A DNA stretch of 64,000 bases from an uncultured Ferrovibrio sp. GTDB taxonomy: Bacteria > Pseudomonadota > Alphaproteobacteria > Ferrovibrionales > Ferrovibrionaceae. Of the stretch, positions 1-9,153 are shown in pieces. Every line of letters begins with the position of its first letter. Within the stretch, counting starts at the first letter, position 1. The notes under the pieces are model-generated. The model was not told the DNA's origin. It saw only the letters and a list, made by a program, of their open reading frames with translations, and searched no databases. The DNA is taken from contig NZ_CALGPC010000004.1 in assembly GCF_937960835.1 (NCBI RefSeq), positions 1 to 64,000 of the forward strand, in the 5' to 3' direction. The position numbers and the translations under genes are program-made.

Positions 1-2
1 TC

Positions 3-665
3 TTCTGGGGCATTCCAACGTCCTCCTACGGCTCAATAGCCTACTTCAGGGAGGACCACTTTTCAGGGGGCAGACCAAGCTTTCTCGATGGAGCCGACTG
101 GTCCGGCGCCTTGATGCCATTGGCCGACCTGCCGGTGCATTCTGAGATGGCAGACCTGATCCGTTTTGGCGAGGACTTCCGCAATTCGCCCAGCTACAAG
201 CGCCTGTTGCGATTGCTCAACCGGGGCCGCCCGGTCAAGCGCAACATGGTGGCGCTCAGCAGCCCGGAACTGATCGATCAGTATTTCATGACCTATCTCA
301 ACCTGCTGGACAGCGTCCGCAGCCATGGCCTGCTGCCACGTGCAGCAGCTCCTGGCGAAACAACCTGGAAATCAGCAGCACGGCGGCGCAGTGAGCGCGA
401 TATTGGCATCGCCATTGGTGCCGATGGCGAGCTTTTGCGCTTTCGCCATGGCCAACATCGCACTGCTCTTGCCCAGCTGCTCGGCCTGCCTGCCATCCCG
501 GTCGAGCTGCGCATGGTCCATACCGACTGGCTCAAGCGCCAGGTCGCACGGACAAAGCTGCCACCAGCAGAAGCTCTGCTTGCAGGACTTGCCGAATACG
601 ATCTGCAACATCGGCCCGATTGGCGGCCCGAGCTTGAACAAAACCAGCAGCCTTTACAGGTTTAG
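3..665 (+). CDS. Hypothetical protein, 5'-truncated by the window edge
   Basis: The frame is open from the first bases of the window to a TAG at 663-665, giving 220 visible residues; the true start lies to the left. An in-frame TTG-ATG at 111-116 could be a start, but the upstream residues read as ordinary protein, so I treat the gene as continuing. The C-terminal half has an IGIAIGADG stretch, then RHGQHRTALA, then a hydrophobic LGLPAIPVELRMVH segment, which recalls ParB-like/sulfiredoxin-fold folds but is too short a resemblance to assign one. It converges on trbI with 29 bp between the stop codons, so it is not part of the conjugation operon and may mark the edge of it. Function unknown. 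Confidence 0.6.
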   Translation, partial: FWGIPTSSYGSIAYFREDHFSGGRPSFLDGADWSGALMPLADLPVHSEMADLIRFGEDFRNSPSYKRLLRLLNRGRPVKRNMVALSSPELIDQYFMTYLNLLDSVRSHGLLPRAAAPGETTWKSAARRRSERDIGIAIGADGELLRFRHGQHRTALAQLLGLPAIPVELRMVHTDWLKRQVARTKLPPAEALLAGLAEYDLQHRPDWRPELEQNQQPLQV

Positions 666-694
666 GCTGTTCACAATCAGGCCGTGACAAAGCG

Positions 695-2095
695 TTAGCC
701 CCGATAGGGACGGAGCAGCAGGTCCTTATGCACAATCACAGTAAGCGGCCAGCCCGGCCGGATGGTGATGGTTGGATGGATGTTGAGATTACGCTCCGTG
801 ATGCGCTGACCAGCACGGTTCGTATTCTGCTGCGCGGATTCGCGGATCGCCCGCACCAGTTCGCTCTCCTCGTCTCCGAAGGTCAGTTCAGTGCCAACCC
901 CAAGCAGCGTGGATAAAGCCACACCGCCGATGAGCCGCCAGGTGTGGTAATCGACCGCATCCGCAAGTCCGGCATAGCCACTGGAATCGCTTGCCGGCAG
1001 GTTATCGACAACAATGCTCGTCCCATCCGGCATGATGATGCGCTGCCAGACGATAAGTGCGCGGCTCTGGCCATAGGCAATAACGCTGTCATAGCGGCCG
1101 ATCAGCTGGCTGCCCTGCGGGATCAGAAGGTGACGGCCGCTGACCGTGTCATAGACCGGTTCGGTGACCTGTGCCTTCACAAGCCCCGGCAGATCGGAGT
1201 TGATGCCGCTTACAAGGCTTGCAGAAATCACGCTGCCCGCCAGGAGCTGATAGGGTGAAAGCAAGTCCTGCAGGGCGTGCGGATTAAGCGTGCTGGCATC
1301 GCTTCTTGCCTGCATGAAATCGAGCTTGCGCCGCTGATGATTCTGGTCGTTTTCCAGATCAAGCGGCAGGGCCGTCAGCTGTGACCGGTTACCCCCCTCC
1401 GGCTCCTGAGCGGCAGCGGACGGAGCAGCTTGCCTAGGATGGCTTGCCGCAGTAACCGGTCCCGGTATTTGCGCGCCATTTGCTTTGACGCGGAAAAAGA
1501 CGCCCGCTTCACGCGCCTGCTGTGCAAGGCGTGCCAGCCGCTGGCGTTCGGCCTCGGCCGCCTTCACCTCGGTATCGATTCCTGAGCGCTCAACGGCCCT
1601 TTCCGGCTGGGAATGGCTGGGACGCGGCGGCGGTGGATTTGACAGCGGTGGATTTGGCGGCGGTGCCGGGGGGCGCATTTCGCCGTAGTTCGACGGCAGA
1701 TTGGAAAGACTGTCGGCGACCGGCCTCTGGCCGCTGAGCTGCAGAAGTTCGCGTCGCTCCCCCTCATGTCTTGGCACTCGCAGAGCCGCAAATGTCGCCC
1801 CGAAGACAGCTGCCAGAAGCAAGGCGGCCGCAAGGACAATCAGAAGGCGGTTCAGCCTGACAACCGGTTGCGGCCGACCTTTGAGTTCGACCTTTTCGAT
1901 CGAGACCTTCTCATCGATCGATACCTTCTCATCGGGCTTGATGGCAGGATCGGAGCGTTCATCTCCCATCGCATCCCCGGTCGCTGCATTCTGGGCTGCT
2001 GCGCCCCCGGTCGATGTATCCCTGGCGGGAGCATCCCCAGTCGGTGCATTCCCGGCCGCCGCATCCGTGGTCAATGGATCCTTAGCCACCGCCAT
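695..2095 (-). CDS. trbI: TrbI, VirB10-like T4SS outer/inner membrane bridge
   Basis: 466 residues. VirB10/TrbI proteins span the inner membrane and periplasm and form part of the outer-membrane core of the conjugative channel. Visible order: low-complexity N-terminus rich in Thr, Gly, Ala, Asp (residues 12-45, about 5-residue periodicity), a repeated DEKVSI stretch (55-70), one membrane segment (about 84-105), a proline-rich periplasmic linker (about 140-170), then the TrbI/VirB10 C-terminal domain. The frame stays open upstream to 2182, but those residues overlap trbG coding sequence; I chose ATG 2095, which overlaps the trbG stop by 14 bp. Last gene of the trb operon. The N-terminal repeats are unusual; the rest is typical. 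Confidence 0.93.
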   Translation of the reverse strand: MAVAKDPLTTDAAAGNAPTGDAPARDTSTGGAAAQNAATGDAMGDERSDPAIKPDEKVSIDEKVSIEKVELKGRPQPVVRLNRLLIVLAAALLLAAVFGATFAALRVPRHEGERRELLQLSGQRPVADSLSNLPSNYGEMRPPAPPPNPPLSNPPPPRPSHSQPERAVERSGIDTEVKAAEAERQRLARLAQQAREAGVFFRVKANGAQIPGPVTAASHPRQAAPSAAAQEPEGGNRSQLTALPLDLENDQNHQRRKLDFMQARSDASTLNPHALQDLLSPYQLLAGSVISASLVSGINSDLPGLVKAQVTEPVYDTVSGRHLLIPQGSQLIGRYDSVIAYGQSRALIVWQRIIMPDGTSIVVDNLPASDSSGYAGLADAVDYHTWRLIGGVALSTLLGVGTELTFGDEESELVRAIRESAQQNTNRAGQRITERNLNIHPTITIRPGWPLTVIVHKDLLLRPYRG

Positions 2096-3212
2096 TCTCC
2101 CCGACAGTGGCTGGCTGATCGGTGCGGCTGATGCGGACGATCTGCTGGGGCGCCTCGCCCAGACGCAGTTCTGCAGCGGCAAACAAGCGATCGACGATGT
2201 AGTAATGCCCCCGCATGCGGTAGTTGGTCAGCGCCGCCTCGCCGTTTGGAGCGATCAGAAAGAGCGGCGGCGCCTCTCCCTGGTCTATGCGGCGCGGGAA
2301 CTCGATATAGACCTTGCGGCCGTCATCGAAGGCCCGCAAAGGGCGCCAGGGTGGTGTGTCGCCGCTGATCGCATAGCGAAATCGCAGTCGCTGCAGATCG
2401 AGCCCCTGGTCCACGGCCTGCATCTGCAGGGCTGCCTGGTTGCGCCGCCTGAGCAGCAGGAGTTCGTCCTGCGGATAGCGCCAGGACAGCGCGGCCATAT
2501 AGACGTCCTCGCGGCTTTCCAGCTCCAGATGATAGGTGCGGCGGTCGGTGGTGATCACAAGATTGGTGCTCAGACCGGCAGCGATGGGCTTGATCAGGAT
2601 ATGCACCTGCTCGCTCAGGCCGCTGCCGCTTGTGGTATCGCCCAGCACCCAGCGCAGGGTATCGCCGGCGGAGACGGCAATCAGTTTCTCTCCCGGCTCG
2701 AGCGCGATGTCGCTGACCTGCTCCGGCTTGGCGTAAAGCCGATAAAGCGCTCCTTCCGTATAAGGGTAGACCTGAATGGCGTTGACATAGCCATCAACGG
2801 CAGGCTCGTACCGCGCACCGCGCTGCGCCGCCGTGATCTGCTCGACCAGGCTGCTTTGGCGGGCTCGTGCGATCTGGCCAGGCGATTTTCGCGAATCGGC
2901 CGGTGTTGAGGCCAGCGGCTTCAACTGGCCGGGCAGCGGCAGGGGTTCCGGTATGGTGACGATCTCAACCGGCGCTGGCGGCTCAGCCGAAAGCAGCGGC
3001 GTTTCGTCAGCAGGATCATCGCTGTCGTAGACGATGGCAGGAGGAGGCTGCAGGCTTTTACAGGCGGCAAGCGGCATGACTGCCAGGGCAAGGATAAGCA
3101 GATTGAGGACCGCTTTGCTCGAGCCAGAAGGCCAGAAAGGGGTGGGCCGGCATAAAGGGCGGAACGCCTGCTGCTGCGGCGCCGACAGCGGAGATGGCAA
3201 ATCCTTGCTCAT
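2082..3212 (-). CDS. trbG: TrbG, VirB9-like T4SS core-complex protein
   Basis: 376 residues. VirB9/TrbG lines the outer-membrane core of the mating channel with TrbI and is exported to the periplasm. The N-terminal ~30 residues are polar, followed by a hydrophobic stretch ending in a lipobox-like MPLAAC with Cys51, so the protein may be a lipoprotein, or the start may be internal. The C-terminal part (about 130-370) carries the CagX/VirB9 beta-rich domain, with the typical LSWRYP and RRIDQGEAP-type segments. The start ATG at 3212 forms an ATGA overlap with the trbF stop, supporting translational coupling. Confidence 0.93.
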   Translation of the reverse strand: MSKDLPSPLSAPQQQAFRPLCRPTPFWPSGSSKAVLNLLILALAVMPLAACKSLQPPPAIVYDSDDPADETPLLSAEPPAPVEIVTIPEPLPLPGQLKPLASTPADSRKSPGQIARARQSSLVEQITAAQRGARYEPAVDGYVNAIQVYPYTEGALYRLYAKPEQVSDIALEPGEKLIAVSAGDTLRWVLGDTTSGSGLSEQVHILIKPIAAGLSTNLVITTDRRTYHLELESREDVYMAALSWRYPQDELLLLRRRNQAALQMQAVDQGLDLQRLRFRYAISGDTPPWRPLRAFDDGRKVYIEFPRRIDQGEAPPLFLIAPNGEAALTNYRMRGHYYIVDRLFAAAELRLGEAPQQIVRISRTDQPATVGENGGG

Positions 3213-3907
3213 GGGCTTTCTCCCCGGTCCAGTTGCCGCGTCCAGTCCAGGCCATGGACATAGATGCCGAGCGGGTTCTTGCGCAGCCGCTCGGCATCGC
3301 GCGGCGGTTCGATCCGAATGGTGAGCATGGCAGTCCAGCGTTCAGCGCTCAGCCGGCTGCCCTGGCGCCAGGTCTCCTCGCGCCATTGCACCTGGAAACT
3401 GTCCGCCGAGGCCCGCACGATGCTGATGACGTCGACTGAAACCGAGCGCTCGCCGATCGAACGGAACGGATCATGGGCGGTGGCGTAGGCATTAAGCATG
3501 CGCGCCCCCTGGTCGCTGACATAGTCATAGGCCTCAAGCCAGGCCTGTCGCACGACCACGGGATCGATCGACAAGCCCCGCACATTGCGAATGAAGCGGG
3601 CCAAATGATGGGCGATCTGGGCATCGCTCGGCCGATACTTAGCCTCGACCGGGCCGATAGCCTGGACTGTGCCGAAGCGGTCGACCTCGACAACGTAAGG
3701 GACCACCTGGCCCCGGACAGCGAGCCATACGAGGCCGCCGGCAAGGCAGAGACTGAGCGCAAGGCAGCCAAAAGCAACCAGTCGCCAGCTGCGCGCCTGT
3801 ACCCGGGCCGAGCCGAGCCGCTCATCCCAGATAGCTGCCGCCTTCTGGTAAGGCGTAACAGGCTGGGGGCTGTCGCCATAACGGCTTTGGGCGCGCTTGA
3901 ACATCAT
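3209..3907 (-). CDS. trbF: TrbF, VirB8-like assembly protein
   Basis: 232 residues, the usual family length. VirB8/TrbF is a bitopic inner-membrane protein that nucleates T4SS assembly. It has a short cytoplasmic N-terminus with the conserved WDERLGSARVQAR patch (about 27-39), one membrane helix (about 42-64), then the periplasmic NTF2-like VirB8 domain starting with VVPYVVEVDRFG. Two Met codons are adjacent (3907 and 3904); the first forms an ATGA overlap with the trbL stop. It sits between trbL and trbG, the canonical position in alphaproteobacterial trb operons. Confidence 0.94.
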   Translation of the reverse strand: MMFKRAQSRYGDSPQPVTPYQKAAAIWDERLGSARVQARSWRLVAFGCLALSLCLAGGLVWLAVRGQVVPYVVEVDRFGTVQAIGPVEAKYRPSDAQIAHHLARFIRNVRGLSIDPVVVRQAWLEAYDYVSDQGARMLNAYATAHDPFRSIGERSVSVDVISIVRASADSFQVQWREETWRQGSRLSAERWTAMLTIRIEPPRDAERLRKNPLGIYVHGLDWTRQLDRGESP

Positions 3908-5226
3908 CGCCGCCCCCTGCCATCGCCTTCGCTCAGATCCGGAGTGGCCGGCGAAGCCGGGCGGTCCCCGTCCCGGATTGCCTGGCTTGCCAGCAGCAGG
4001 CGGCCGCGCCGGCGCTGCTCCTCCTGCAGCCGTGCCGCCCAGGCCGGCATGGCGGACGATCCGCCAGCTGCTGGCATACTGCCTGGCGAGGGCGCCCGCT
4101 GTGCGGCGCGGCGGCCGGCCTGCATGCCGGCGGCGATGTTGTCGCGCAGGCCCTGTGTCATGACGCGCCCGGCGGTCTGGGCAATACCTTTCAGGCCTGC
4201 CCGCACCGCACTTCCAGGATCTGTGCCGTCCCCCGAAGCCTTCGCACCGTCACGGCCGGCTGCATAAGCGGCCGCGGTTCCGGCCCCCAGCGCGGCTGCT
4301 GCGCGCGTGGCAGTCATCCCGGCATTGGTCGTCCGCCTTGCCAGCTGCGTGCCAAGGCCTGCGGCAGCAAGGCTTGCCGCGACAGCTGCACCGACGCTGC
4401 CCAGCGCGGCACCGGCGCCAAGCTGCGGGGCGCCGGCCGTCAGCCCGGCCGCAACGGCCGGCCCGAAAATGCCAAGCCCGAACAGGGCAAGCGCTCCCAG
4501 CATGAGCGACATGGCCTGGACGAGATCTGCCTCGCCGGCTGACAGAGCGGCCGCAAAATCTCCAAACAGGGTGGTGCCGATGCCGAGAATGACGGCAAGC
4601 ACCATCATCTTGACCCCTGCCCCGATGACATTGCCGAGCACCCGCTCGGCCAGAAAGGCCGTGCGCCCCCACAGCGCGAAAGGCACCAGCACGAAGCCCG
4701 CAAGGCTCGTCAGCTTGAATTCCAGCACGGTGATGAACAGCTGCACAGCGAGCAAAAAGAAGCCAAGCACCACCACGAACCAGGCAAGCAGCAGGACCAG
4801 CACGGTGACGATGTTGTCGAAGAAGCTGGTGAAGCCGATCAGGCTGCCGGCCTGCTCAAGCAGCGGCAGCGCCGCCTGAAAGCCGGTCCAGGCGACAAAA
4901 CCCGGGCGGAAGAGATCATCAGCATCAAGCCCGCTAGCGGAGGCCTGCAGCCCAAGCCCGGCAAAACTCTCAAACACAATTGTGGTCAGAAGGCTCCAGT
5001 TGTTGAGCAGCAGTGCGAAGAAGCCGACATAAAGGGTCTTGCGGATGAGCTGTGCGATGATGTCGCTGTCCTGGCCCAGCGCCCAGAACAGGCCGGCAAG
5101 CGTGATGTCGATGATGATGAGGCTGCCGGTCAGATAGGCGACCTCGCCATCCAGCAGCCCGAAGCCGCTTTCGATATAGGCGATAAAGACCGCAAGAAAG
5201 CGGTCGATGATGCCAAGATCGCTCAT
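3904..5226 (-). CDS. trbL: TrbL, VirB6-like polytopic inner-membrane protein
   Basis: 440 residues. VirB6/TrbL proteins form the inner-membrane part of the DNA translocation channel. Several hydrophobic helices occupy about residues 25-270 (for example VTVLVLLLAWFVVVLGFFLL). The tail from about 290 is rich in Ala, Gly and charged residues and lacks membrane segments, as is common in TrbL. The stop forms an ATGA overlap with trbF. Upstream, 27 bp separate it from trbJ, leaving no room for a trbK entry-exclusion gene at its usual place. Confidence 0.92.
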   Translation of the reverse strand: MSDLGIIDRFLAVFIAYIESGFGLLDGEVAYLTGSLIIIDITLAGLFWALGQDSDIIAQLIRKTLYVGFFALLLNNWSLLTTIVFESFAGLGLQASASGLDADDLFRPGFVAWTGFQAALPLLEQAGSLIGFTSFFDNIVTVLVLLLAWFVVVLGFFLLAVQLFITVLEFKLTSLAGFVLVPFALWGRTAFLAERVLGNVIGAGVKMMVLAVILGIGTTLFGDFAAALSAGEADLVQAMSLMLGALALFGLGIFGPAVAAGLTAGAPQLGAGAALGSVGAAVAASLAAAGLGTQLARRTTNAGMTATRAAAALGAGTAAAYAAGRDGAKASGDGTDPGSAVRAGLKGIAQTAGRVMTQGLRDNIAAGMQAGRRAAQRAPSPGSMPAAGGSSAMPAWAARLQEEQRRRGRLLLASQAIRDGDRPASPATPDLSEGDGRGRR

Positions 5227-5253
5227 GCCGCCAAGCCCCTATGGAGGCCACCT

Positions 5254-5967
5254 TCAAGGCCGTGCGGGCCGGCGCGCGATGAAGCGGGCAAACTGCGCGC
5301 GTGCCTGTTCCTGGGCCATGGCCTGACGGGCCTGCTCAAGGCTCTGGGCGCGGTATTGTGCTGCCGCCATCGCCTGGAACTGCGCCTGCTGTTTGGCCTG
5401 CAGCGCCAAAAGCTGGTTGGTGGCCTGGCTTGCCTGAAGATTGCCTGCAGCTGCCTGGGACAGATCGACCAGTTCAGCAATCAGCGCCTCGTCACCGGCC
5501 AGGGTCTGGGCGAGCTCCGCCTGCAGCCTTAAGCTGTGAGCAAAGCCCTCCATGGCATAGATCCAGCGCTGACGAGCATCGCGCAGCAGGGTATTCCCGC
5601 TGATCGAATCGGCATAGGCTTGCGGATAGACTTCCGCTAAAGCCCGCTCCGTCTCGGCCATCGACAGCGCGATGCCCTCGGCATCGTCGATGAGCGCCTC
5701 AATGCGCCTCAGCGCCAGGGCAAGCTCAGGCAGAACCGAATGCGGCTGCGGAGCAAGATCGCGCGCCATGTTCTGCAGCATGGTGACCTCGTGCTGCAGG
5801 CTTTGAACCTGATTGTCGATCTGAACGAGCGCACGGGCGGCCTGCAAAAGATTCTGCGCATAGTTCGACGGATCGAAAACGGTAAGCGCCCGTGCGGTCT
5901 GGCCGCCAAGGCAACACGACAGAGCGGCAGCGATCATGAGACGGACAAGGCAATGACGCAGTTTCAT
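5254..5967 (-). CDS. trbJ: TrbJ, VirB5-like pilus-associated protein
   Basis: 237 residues. TrbJ/VirB5 is a secreted minor pilus component, possibly at the pilus tip. There is a clear Sec signal peptide (residues 1-28, ending around GQTARA) followed by the family hallmark FDPSNYAQNLLQAAR and a long helical, Gln-rich body (about 150-230) predicted to be coiled coil. Start choice: a TTG at 5973 is in frame, but a perfect AGGAGG lies 7 nt ahead of the ATG at 5967 and only 1 nt ahead of the TTG, so 5967 is preferred. That ATG also makes an ATGA overlap with the trbE stop. Confidence 0.93.
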   Translation of the reverse strand: MKLRHCLVRLMIAAALSCCLGGQTARALTVFDPSNYAQNLLQAARALVQIDNQVQSLQHEVTMLQNMARDLAPQPHSVLPELALALRRIEALIDDAEGIALSMAETERALAEVYPQAYADSISGNTLLRDARQRWIYAMEGFAHSLRLQAELAQTLAGDEALIAELVDLSQAAAGNLQASQATNQLLALQAKQQAQFQAMAAAQYRAQSLEQARQAMAQEQARAQFARFIARRPARP

Positions 5968-8468
5968 GACCAATCCTCCTTAAAAACCCTCTGCCCTGCA
6001 TCACTGGCTGCAGCTGAAAGCTCTCTTTCGTATTGCTCCGCAAGCTCGGCCGCCCAGGACAGCCCGCTTTTGCGCAGCCAGGCTTTCAGCAACCCCTGCC
6101 GGCCATGCCGGATGAGAAGCTCATCGATCAGGCGCTGGGCCCTGGGGCTTGCGGCAGCGCAGAGACTGAGTGCAATCGGCCCCAGCCCGAGTTCGAACAG
6201 GCGATTGCCGCGGCGCGATTGCAGATAGTAATCCCGCTTCGAGGAGGCCGTGGCGATCAGGCCGATCTGGCGCGCATTCAGCCCGAAGCCCTCATAAATG
6301 GCACGCAGCTGCGGCTCATGCGCCCGGTCATTGGGTAGGAAAATGCGCTGCGGGCAGGATTCGATGATGGTTGCGGCAATGCTGCTGGCGGCGATGTCAG
6401 CCAGAGACTGCGTGGCGAAGATCACGGCCACATTCTTCTTGCGCAGTGTCTTCAGCCAGTCGCGCAGGCGGGCGGCAAAGAGCGGATGGTCCAGAAAAAG
6501 CCATGCCTCGTCCAGGACCAGCAGCCCGGGACATCCGTCAAAGCGCTTTTCCAGAAGATGGAACAGGTAGGTCAGCACCGGCAGTATGACCTGCGGCTGG
6601 CGCATCAGCGCCTCCATCTCGAAACAGGTCACATCGGCAAGTGCCAGCTGCTGGCGTGCCCCATCAAGCAGAGCACCGTGGGGCCCCTCGAGCGTGAAAG
6701 GCTTAAGCGCCAGCTGCAGATGGCGCGATGGCAGCAGCGCCACAAGGCCCGTCAGCGTGCGTTCAGCCTCTGGCGCCGAAGCGAGACTGTTCAGCGCCGA
6801 CCATACGGCATCCTTGACCTCGGGCGTGAGGACCACCGCCTCCTGGGCCAGCAGCTGCAAAACCCAGTCCACCGCCCAGCTGCGTTCGGCCGGCTCATCG
6901 ATATGGCAAAGCGGCTGCAGAAGCGCTGCGCCGGGCCCGGCCTCGCCGCCGTCAGCCCAGGCGGCGGCGAAATCATGGAAGCATCCGCCCATCGCAAGCA
7001 CGGCAAGCCTTGCCGAAGCGCCTTTGTCGAAGATGGCAATCCGGCTGTCCGGATAGCGGCGAAACTGCAGGGCGATCAGCGCCAGCAGCACCGATTTGCC
7101 CGCACCGGTCGGGCCGACGATCATCATATGGCCGACATCACCGATATGGGTGGACAAACGAAACGGCGTGGCGCCGCGCGTCTCGGCCAGCAGAAGCGGT
7201 GGGCCGGCCAGATGGTCGTTGCGTTCAGGCCCGGCCCAGATGCAGGACAGCGGCACCAGATGGGCAAGGTTGAGGCTGTGGATGAGCGGCTGGCGGATAT
7301 TGGCATAGAGATGGCCGGGCAGCGAACCGAGCCAGGCCTCGACGGCATTGACGCTCTCGCGGATGGTGGCAAAACCGGCGCCGTTTATCACCTTCTCGAC
7401 CATGCGCAGCTTGTCGGCAGCAGCCGATGCGCTGGCATCGCTGATGGTGACCGTGATGGTCAGATAGCCGAAGGTGACATGATCCCCGCCAAGCTCCTGC
7501 AGGGCGAGATCGGCATCGGCGACCTTGTTGTCGGCGTCTGGATCGATCAGCGGGGCGGGCTGCTGGTAGAGCACCTCGCGCAAGAGCATCAGCATCGATT
7601 TGCGCCTGGCAAACCATTGCCGCCGCAGCCGGTTCAGCATGCGCTCGGCATCGGGTTTGTCCATCGGAATGAAGCGGCTCATCCAGCGATAAGGCATGGC
7701 CAGCTGGTTGAGGTCGTCCAGAAGACCAGGCCGGGTAAGGTCTGGAAAGCCGAGCACGGTCAGGCTGCGCAGATGCTGCTCCCCCAGCATCGGCTCGAGA
7801 CCGCCAACCAGTGGCGTGTCGACCAGAAGCGCATCGAGATAGACCGGAATGGATGGCGCCTTGACCCTGTGACGGCGTGTTGAGATGCAGCCATGCAGAT
7901 AGGTCAGCGTCGCCTCGTCATCGAGCGGTTCGATTTCGGCCAGGATCGGCTGCAGAAGATCGAAGGCACGGTCGGTCTCGCGGCGGAAAAAGGCCAGCCG
8001 CTCACGAAGCTCGAAAGACTCCCTGGCCTTTGGCCGCAGCAGCAAAAGCTGCTCAAGCCGTCCAAGCTCATCGACCGGCGGCAGCCAGCAGAGCGTGAGA
8101 TAGCAACTGCTCTCGAAATGGTGGCGGGCACCGTCCTCGCCCGCAAAACGCGCCTGGCGTTCCTGATCGACGAGCCAGGAGGCGGCATCGGAAAAGCTTG
8201 ATTGCGGATAGCCTGGAGCTGGATGACGCGTAGCTTCGAAGAACAGCGCCCAGCCATTGCCGAAGCGGCGCAGCATGTTGTTAAGACGTGCGCAGGCGGC
8301 GATAAGTTCGGCCTCGCTTGCGCTTTCCAGATCAGGGCCGCGGAACCGGAAGCTGCGCTGCAGGCTGCCATCCTTGTTGAGCACGATGCCCGGCGCAACA
8401 AGAGCCGCCCAAGGCAGGTAGTCGGCCAGCAGCCGGCCTTTGCGGCGATAGTCTGCGATCTGCATCAT
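5964..8468 (-). CDS. trbE: TrbE, VirB4-like conjugation ATPase
   Basis: 834 residues. VirB4/TrbE is the large cytoplasmic ATPase that powers pilus assembly and substrate transfer. The N-terminal CagE/TrbE domain begins ADYRRKGRLLADYLPW; Walker A is GPTGAGKS (about 449-456) and Walker B LLVLDEAWLFL (about 645-655), followed by an ATQSLADI-type motif. Tandem ATG codons (8468, 8465) follow a GGGAGGGAGC ribosome-binding site; the in-frame extension to 8507 overlaps trbD and is not needed. Full length, no lesions seen. Confidence 0.95.
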   Translation of the reverse strand: MMQIADYRRKGRLLADYLPWAALVAPGIVLNKDGSLQRSFRFRGPDLESASEAELIAACARLNNMLRRFGNGWALFFEATRHPAPGYPQSSFSDAASWLVDQERQARFAGEDGARHHFESSCYLTLCWLPPVDELGRLEQLLLLRPKARESFELRERLAFFRRETDRAFDLLQPILAEIEPLDDEATLTYLHGCISTRRHRVKAPSIPVYLDALLVDTPLVGGLEPMLGEQHLRSLTVLGFPDLTRPGLLDDLNQLAMPYRWMSRFIPMDKPDAERMLNRLRRQWFARRKSMLMLLREVLYQQPAPLIDPDADNKVADADLALQELGGDHVTFGYLTITVTISDASASAAADKLRMVEKVINGAGFATIRESVNAVEAWLGSLPGHLYANIRQPLIHSLNLAHLVPLSCIWAGPERNDHLAGPPLLLAETRGATPFRLSTHIGDVGHMMIVGPTGAGKSVLLALIALQFRRYPDSRIAIFDKGASARLAVLAMGGCFHDFAAAWADGGEAGPGAALLQPLCHIDEPAERSWAVDWVLQLLAQEAVVLTPEVKDAVWSALNSLASAPEAERTLTGLVALLPSRHLQLALKPFTLEGPHGALLDGARQQLALADVTCFEMEALMRQPQVILPVLTYLFHLLEKRFDGCPGLLVLDEAWLFLDHPLFAARLRDWLKTLRKKNVAVIFATQSLADIAASSIAATIIESCPQRIFLPNDRAHEPQLRAIYEGFGLNARQIGLIATASSKRDYYLQSRRGNRLFELGLGPIALSLCAAASPRAQRLIDELLIRHGRQGLLKAWLRKSGLSWAAELAEQYERELSAAASDAGQRVFKEDWS

Positions 8469-8491
8469 CTGCTCCCTCCCTGCCCTCTCCC

Positions 8492-8767
8492 TCAGCAGCC
8501 AAACCAAGGCGGCTGGTGCAGGTGCCTGGCCAGCACCGGCGCGAATTGCGCATCGCGCCTTGCGATCAGCACCGCCAGGCTATGGCCGACAAGCCAGAGC
8601 AGCAGCCCCGCCAGCCACAGCCGCAGGCCAAGGCCCAGGCTCGCCGCCAGCGTGCCGTTGAGAATTGCGAGATTGCGCGGCGCACCTGCCAGCAGGATCG
8701 GCGCCGTCAGCGCCTGATGCAGCACGACGGTGAAGCCTTCCGGACCAGAGGAACGGGACATGCTCAT
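8492..8767 (-). CDS. trbD: TrbD, VirB3-like small membrane protein
   Basis: 91 residues, normal for the family. TrbD/VirB3 is a small inner-membrane protein that cooperates with the VirB4 ATPase in pilus assembly. The sequence shows the conserved HQALTAPILLAGAPRN motif (about 17-32), then two closely spaced hydrophobic stretches (about 33-64), then a basic/aromatic tail. The start forms an ATGA overlap with trbC; 23 bp separate its stop from the trbE start. Confidence 0.9.
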   Translation of the reverse strand: MSMSRSSGPEGFTVVLHQALTAPILLAGAPRNLAILNGTLAASLGLGLRLWLAGLLLWLVGHSLAVLIARRDAQFAPVLARHLHQPPWFGC

Positions 8768-9153
8768 GAAATCAGCGCTCCGCCGCCGAAGGAAAAGAAG
8801 GTGAGGAAGAAGCTCGTCGCTGCAAAAGCGATCGACAGGCCGAAGACGATCTGGATCAGCCGCCTGAAACCGCCAGCCGTATCGCCGAAGGCAAGAGACA
8901 GGCCCGTAATGATGATGATGATCACCGCGATGATGCGCGCCACCGGCCCCTCGATCGAATCCAGGATCGCCTGCAACGGCGTCTCCCAGGGCATGTTCGA
9001 GCCAGCCGCAAGGGCCGGACCTGCCTTGGCGACCACAAGGCCGGCCATTGCCCAGCCAAGCCGCAAAAGAAATCCCAGATTGCGCAGGCTGTGCTGGCGC
9101 GCGTGCTGCTGGGTCTTTTGCTGCACCGTGTGCCCGAAATCATCGCTCAGCAT
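8764..9153 (-). CDS. trbC: TrbC, VirB2-like pilin precursor
   Basis: 129 residues. TrbC/VirB2 is the major conjugative pilin, processed from a long-leader precursor. There is a long N-terminal leader (about 1-50) with a hydrophobic patch ending GPALAAGSNMPWE, consistent with cleavage after ALA, then the mature pilin with two hydrophobic helices (about 72-90 and 100-118). In IncP systems a TraF-type S26 peptidase cyclises the pilin; a TraF homologue is encoded here at 27322-27909, about 18 kb away. The start overlaps the trbB stop by 7 bp. Confidence 0.92.
   Translation of the reverse strand: MLSDDFGHTVQQKTQQHARQHSLRNLGFLLRLGWAMAGLVVAKAGPALAAGSNMPWETPLQAILDSIEGPVARIIAVIIIIITGLSLAFGDTAGGFRRLIQIVFGLSIAFAATSFFLTFFSFGGGALIS

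Noticed and set aside
1701..2909. Plus-strand 402-residue frame antisense to trbG/trbI
   Set aside because: Lies opposite two complete conserved genes and has the composition of a mirrored GC-rich frame; no motif.
6486..7883. Plus-strand 465-residue frame opposite trbE
   Set aside because: Antisense shadow of the intact TrbE ATPase, no domain.
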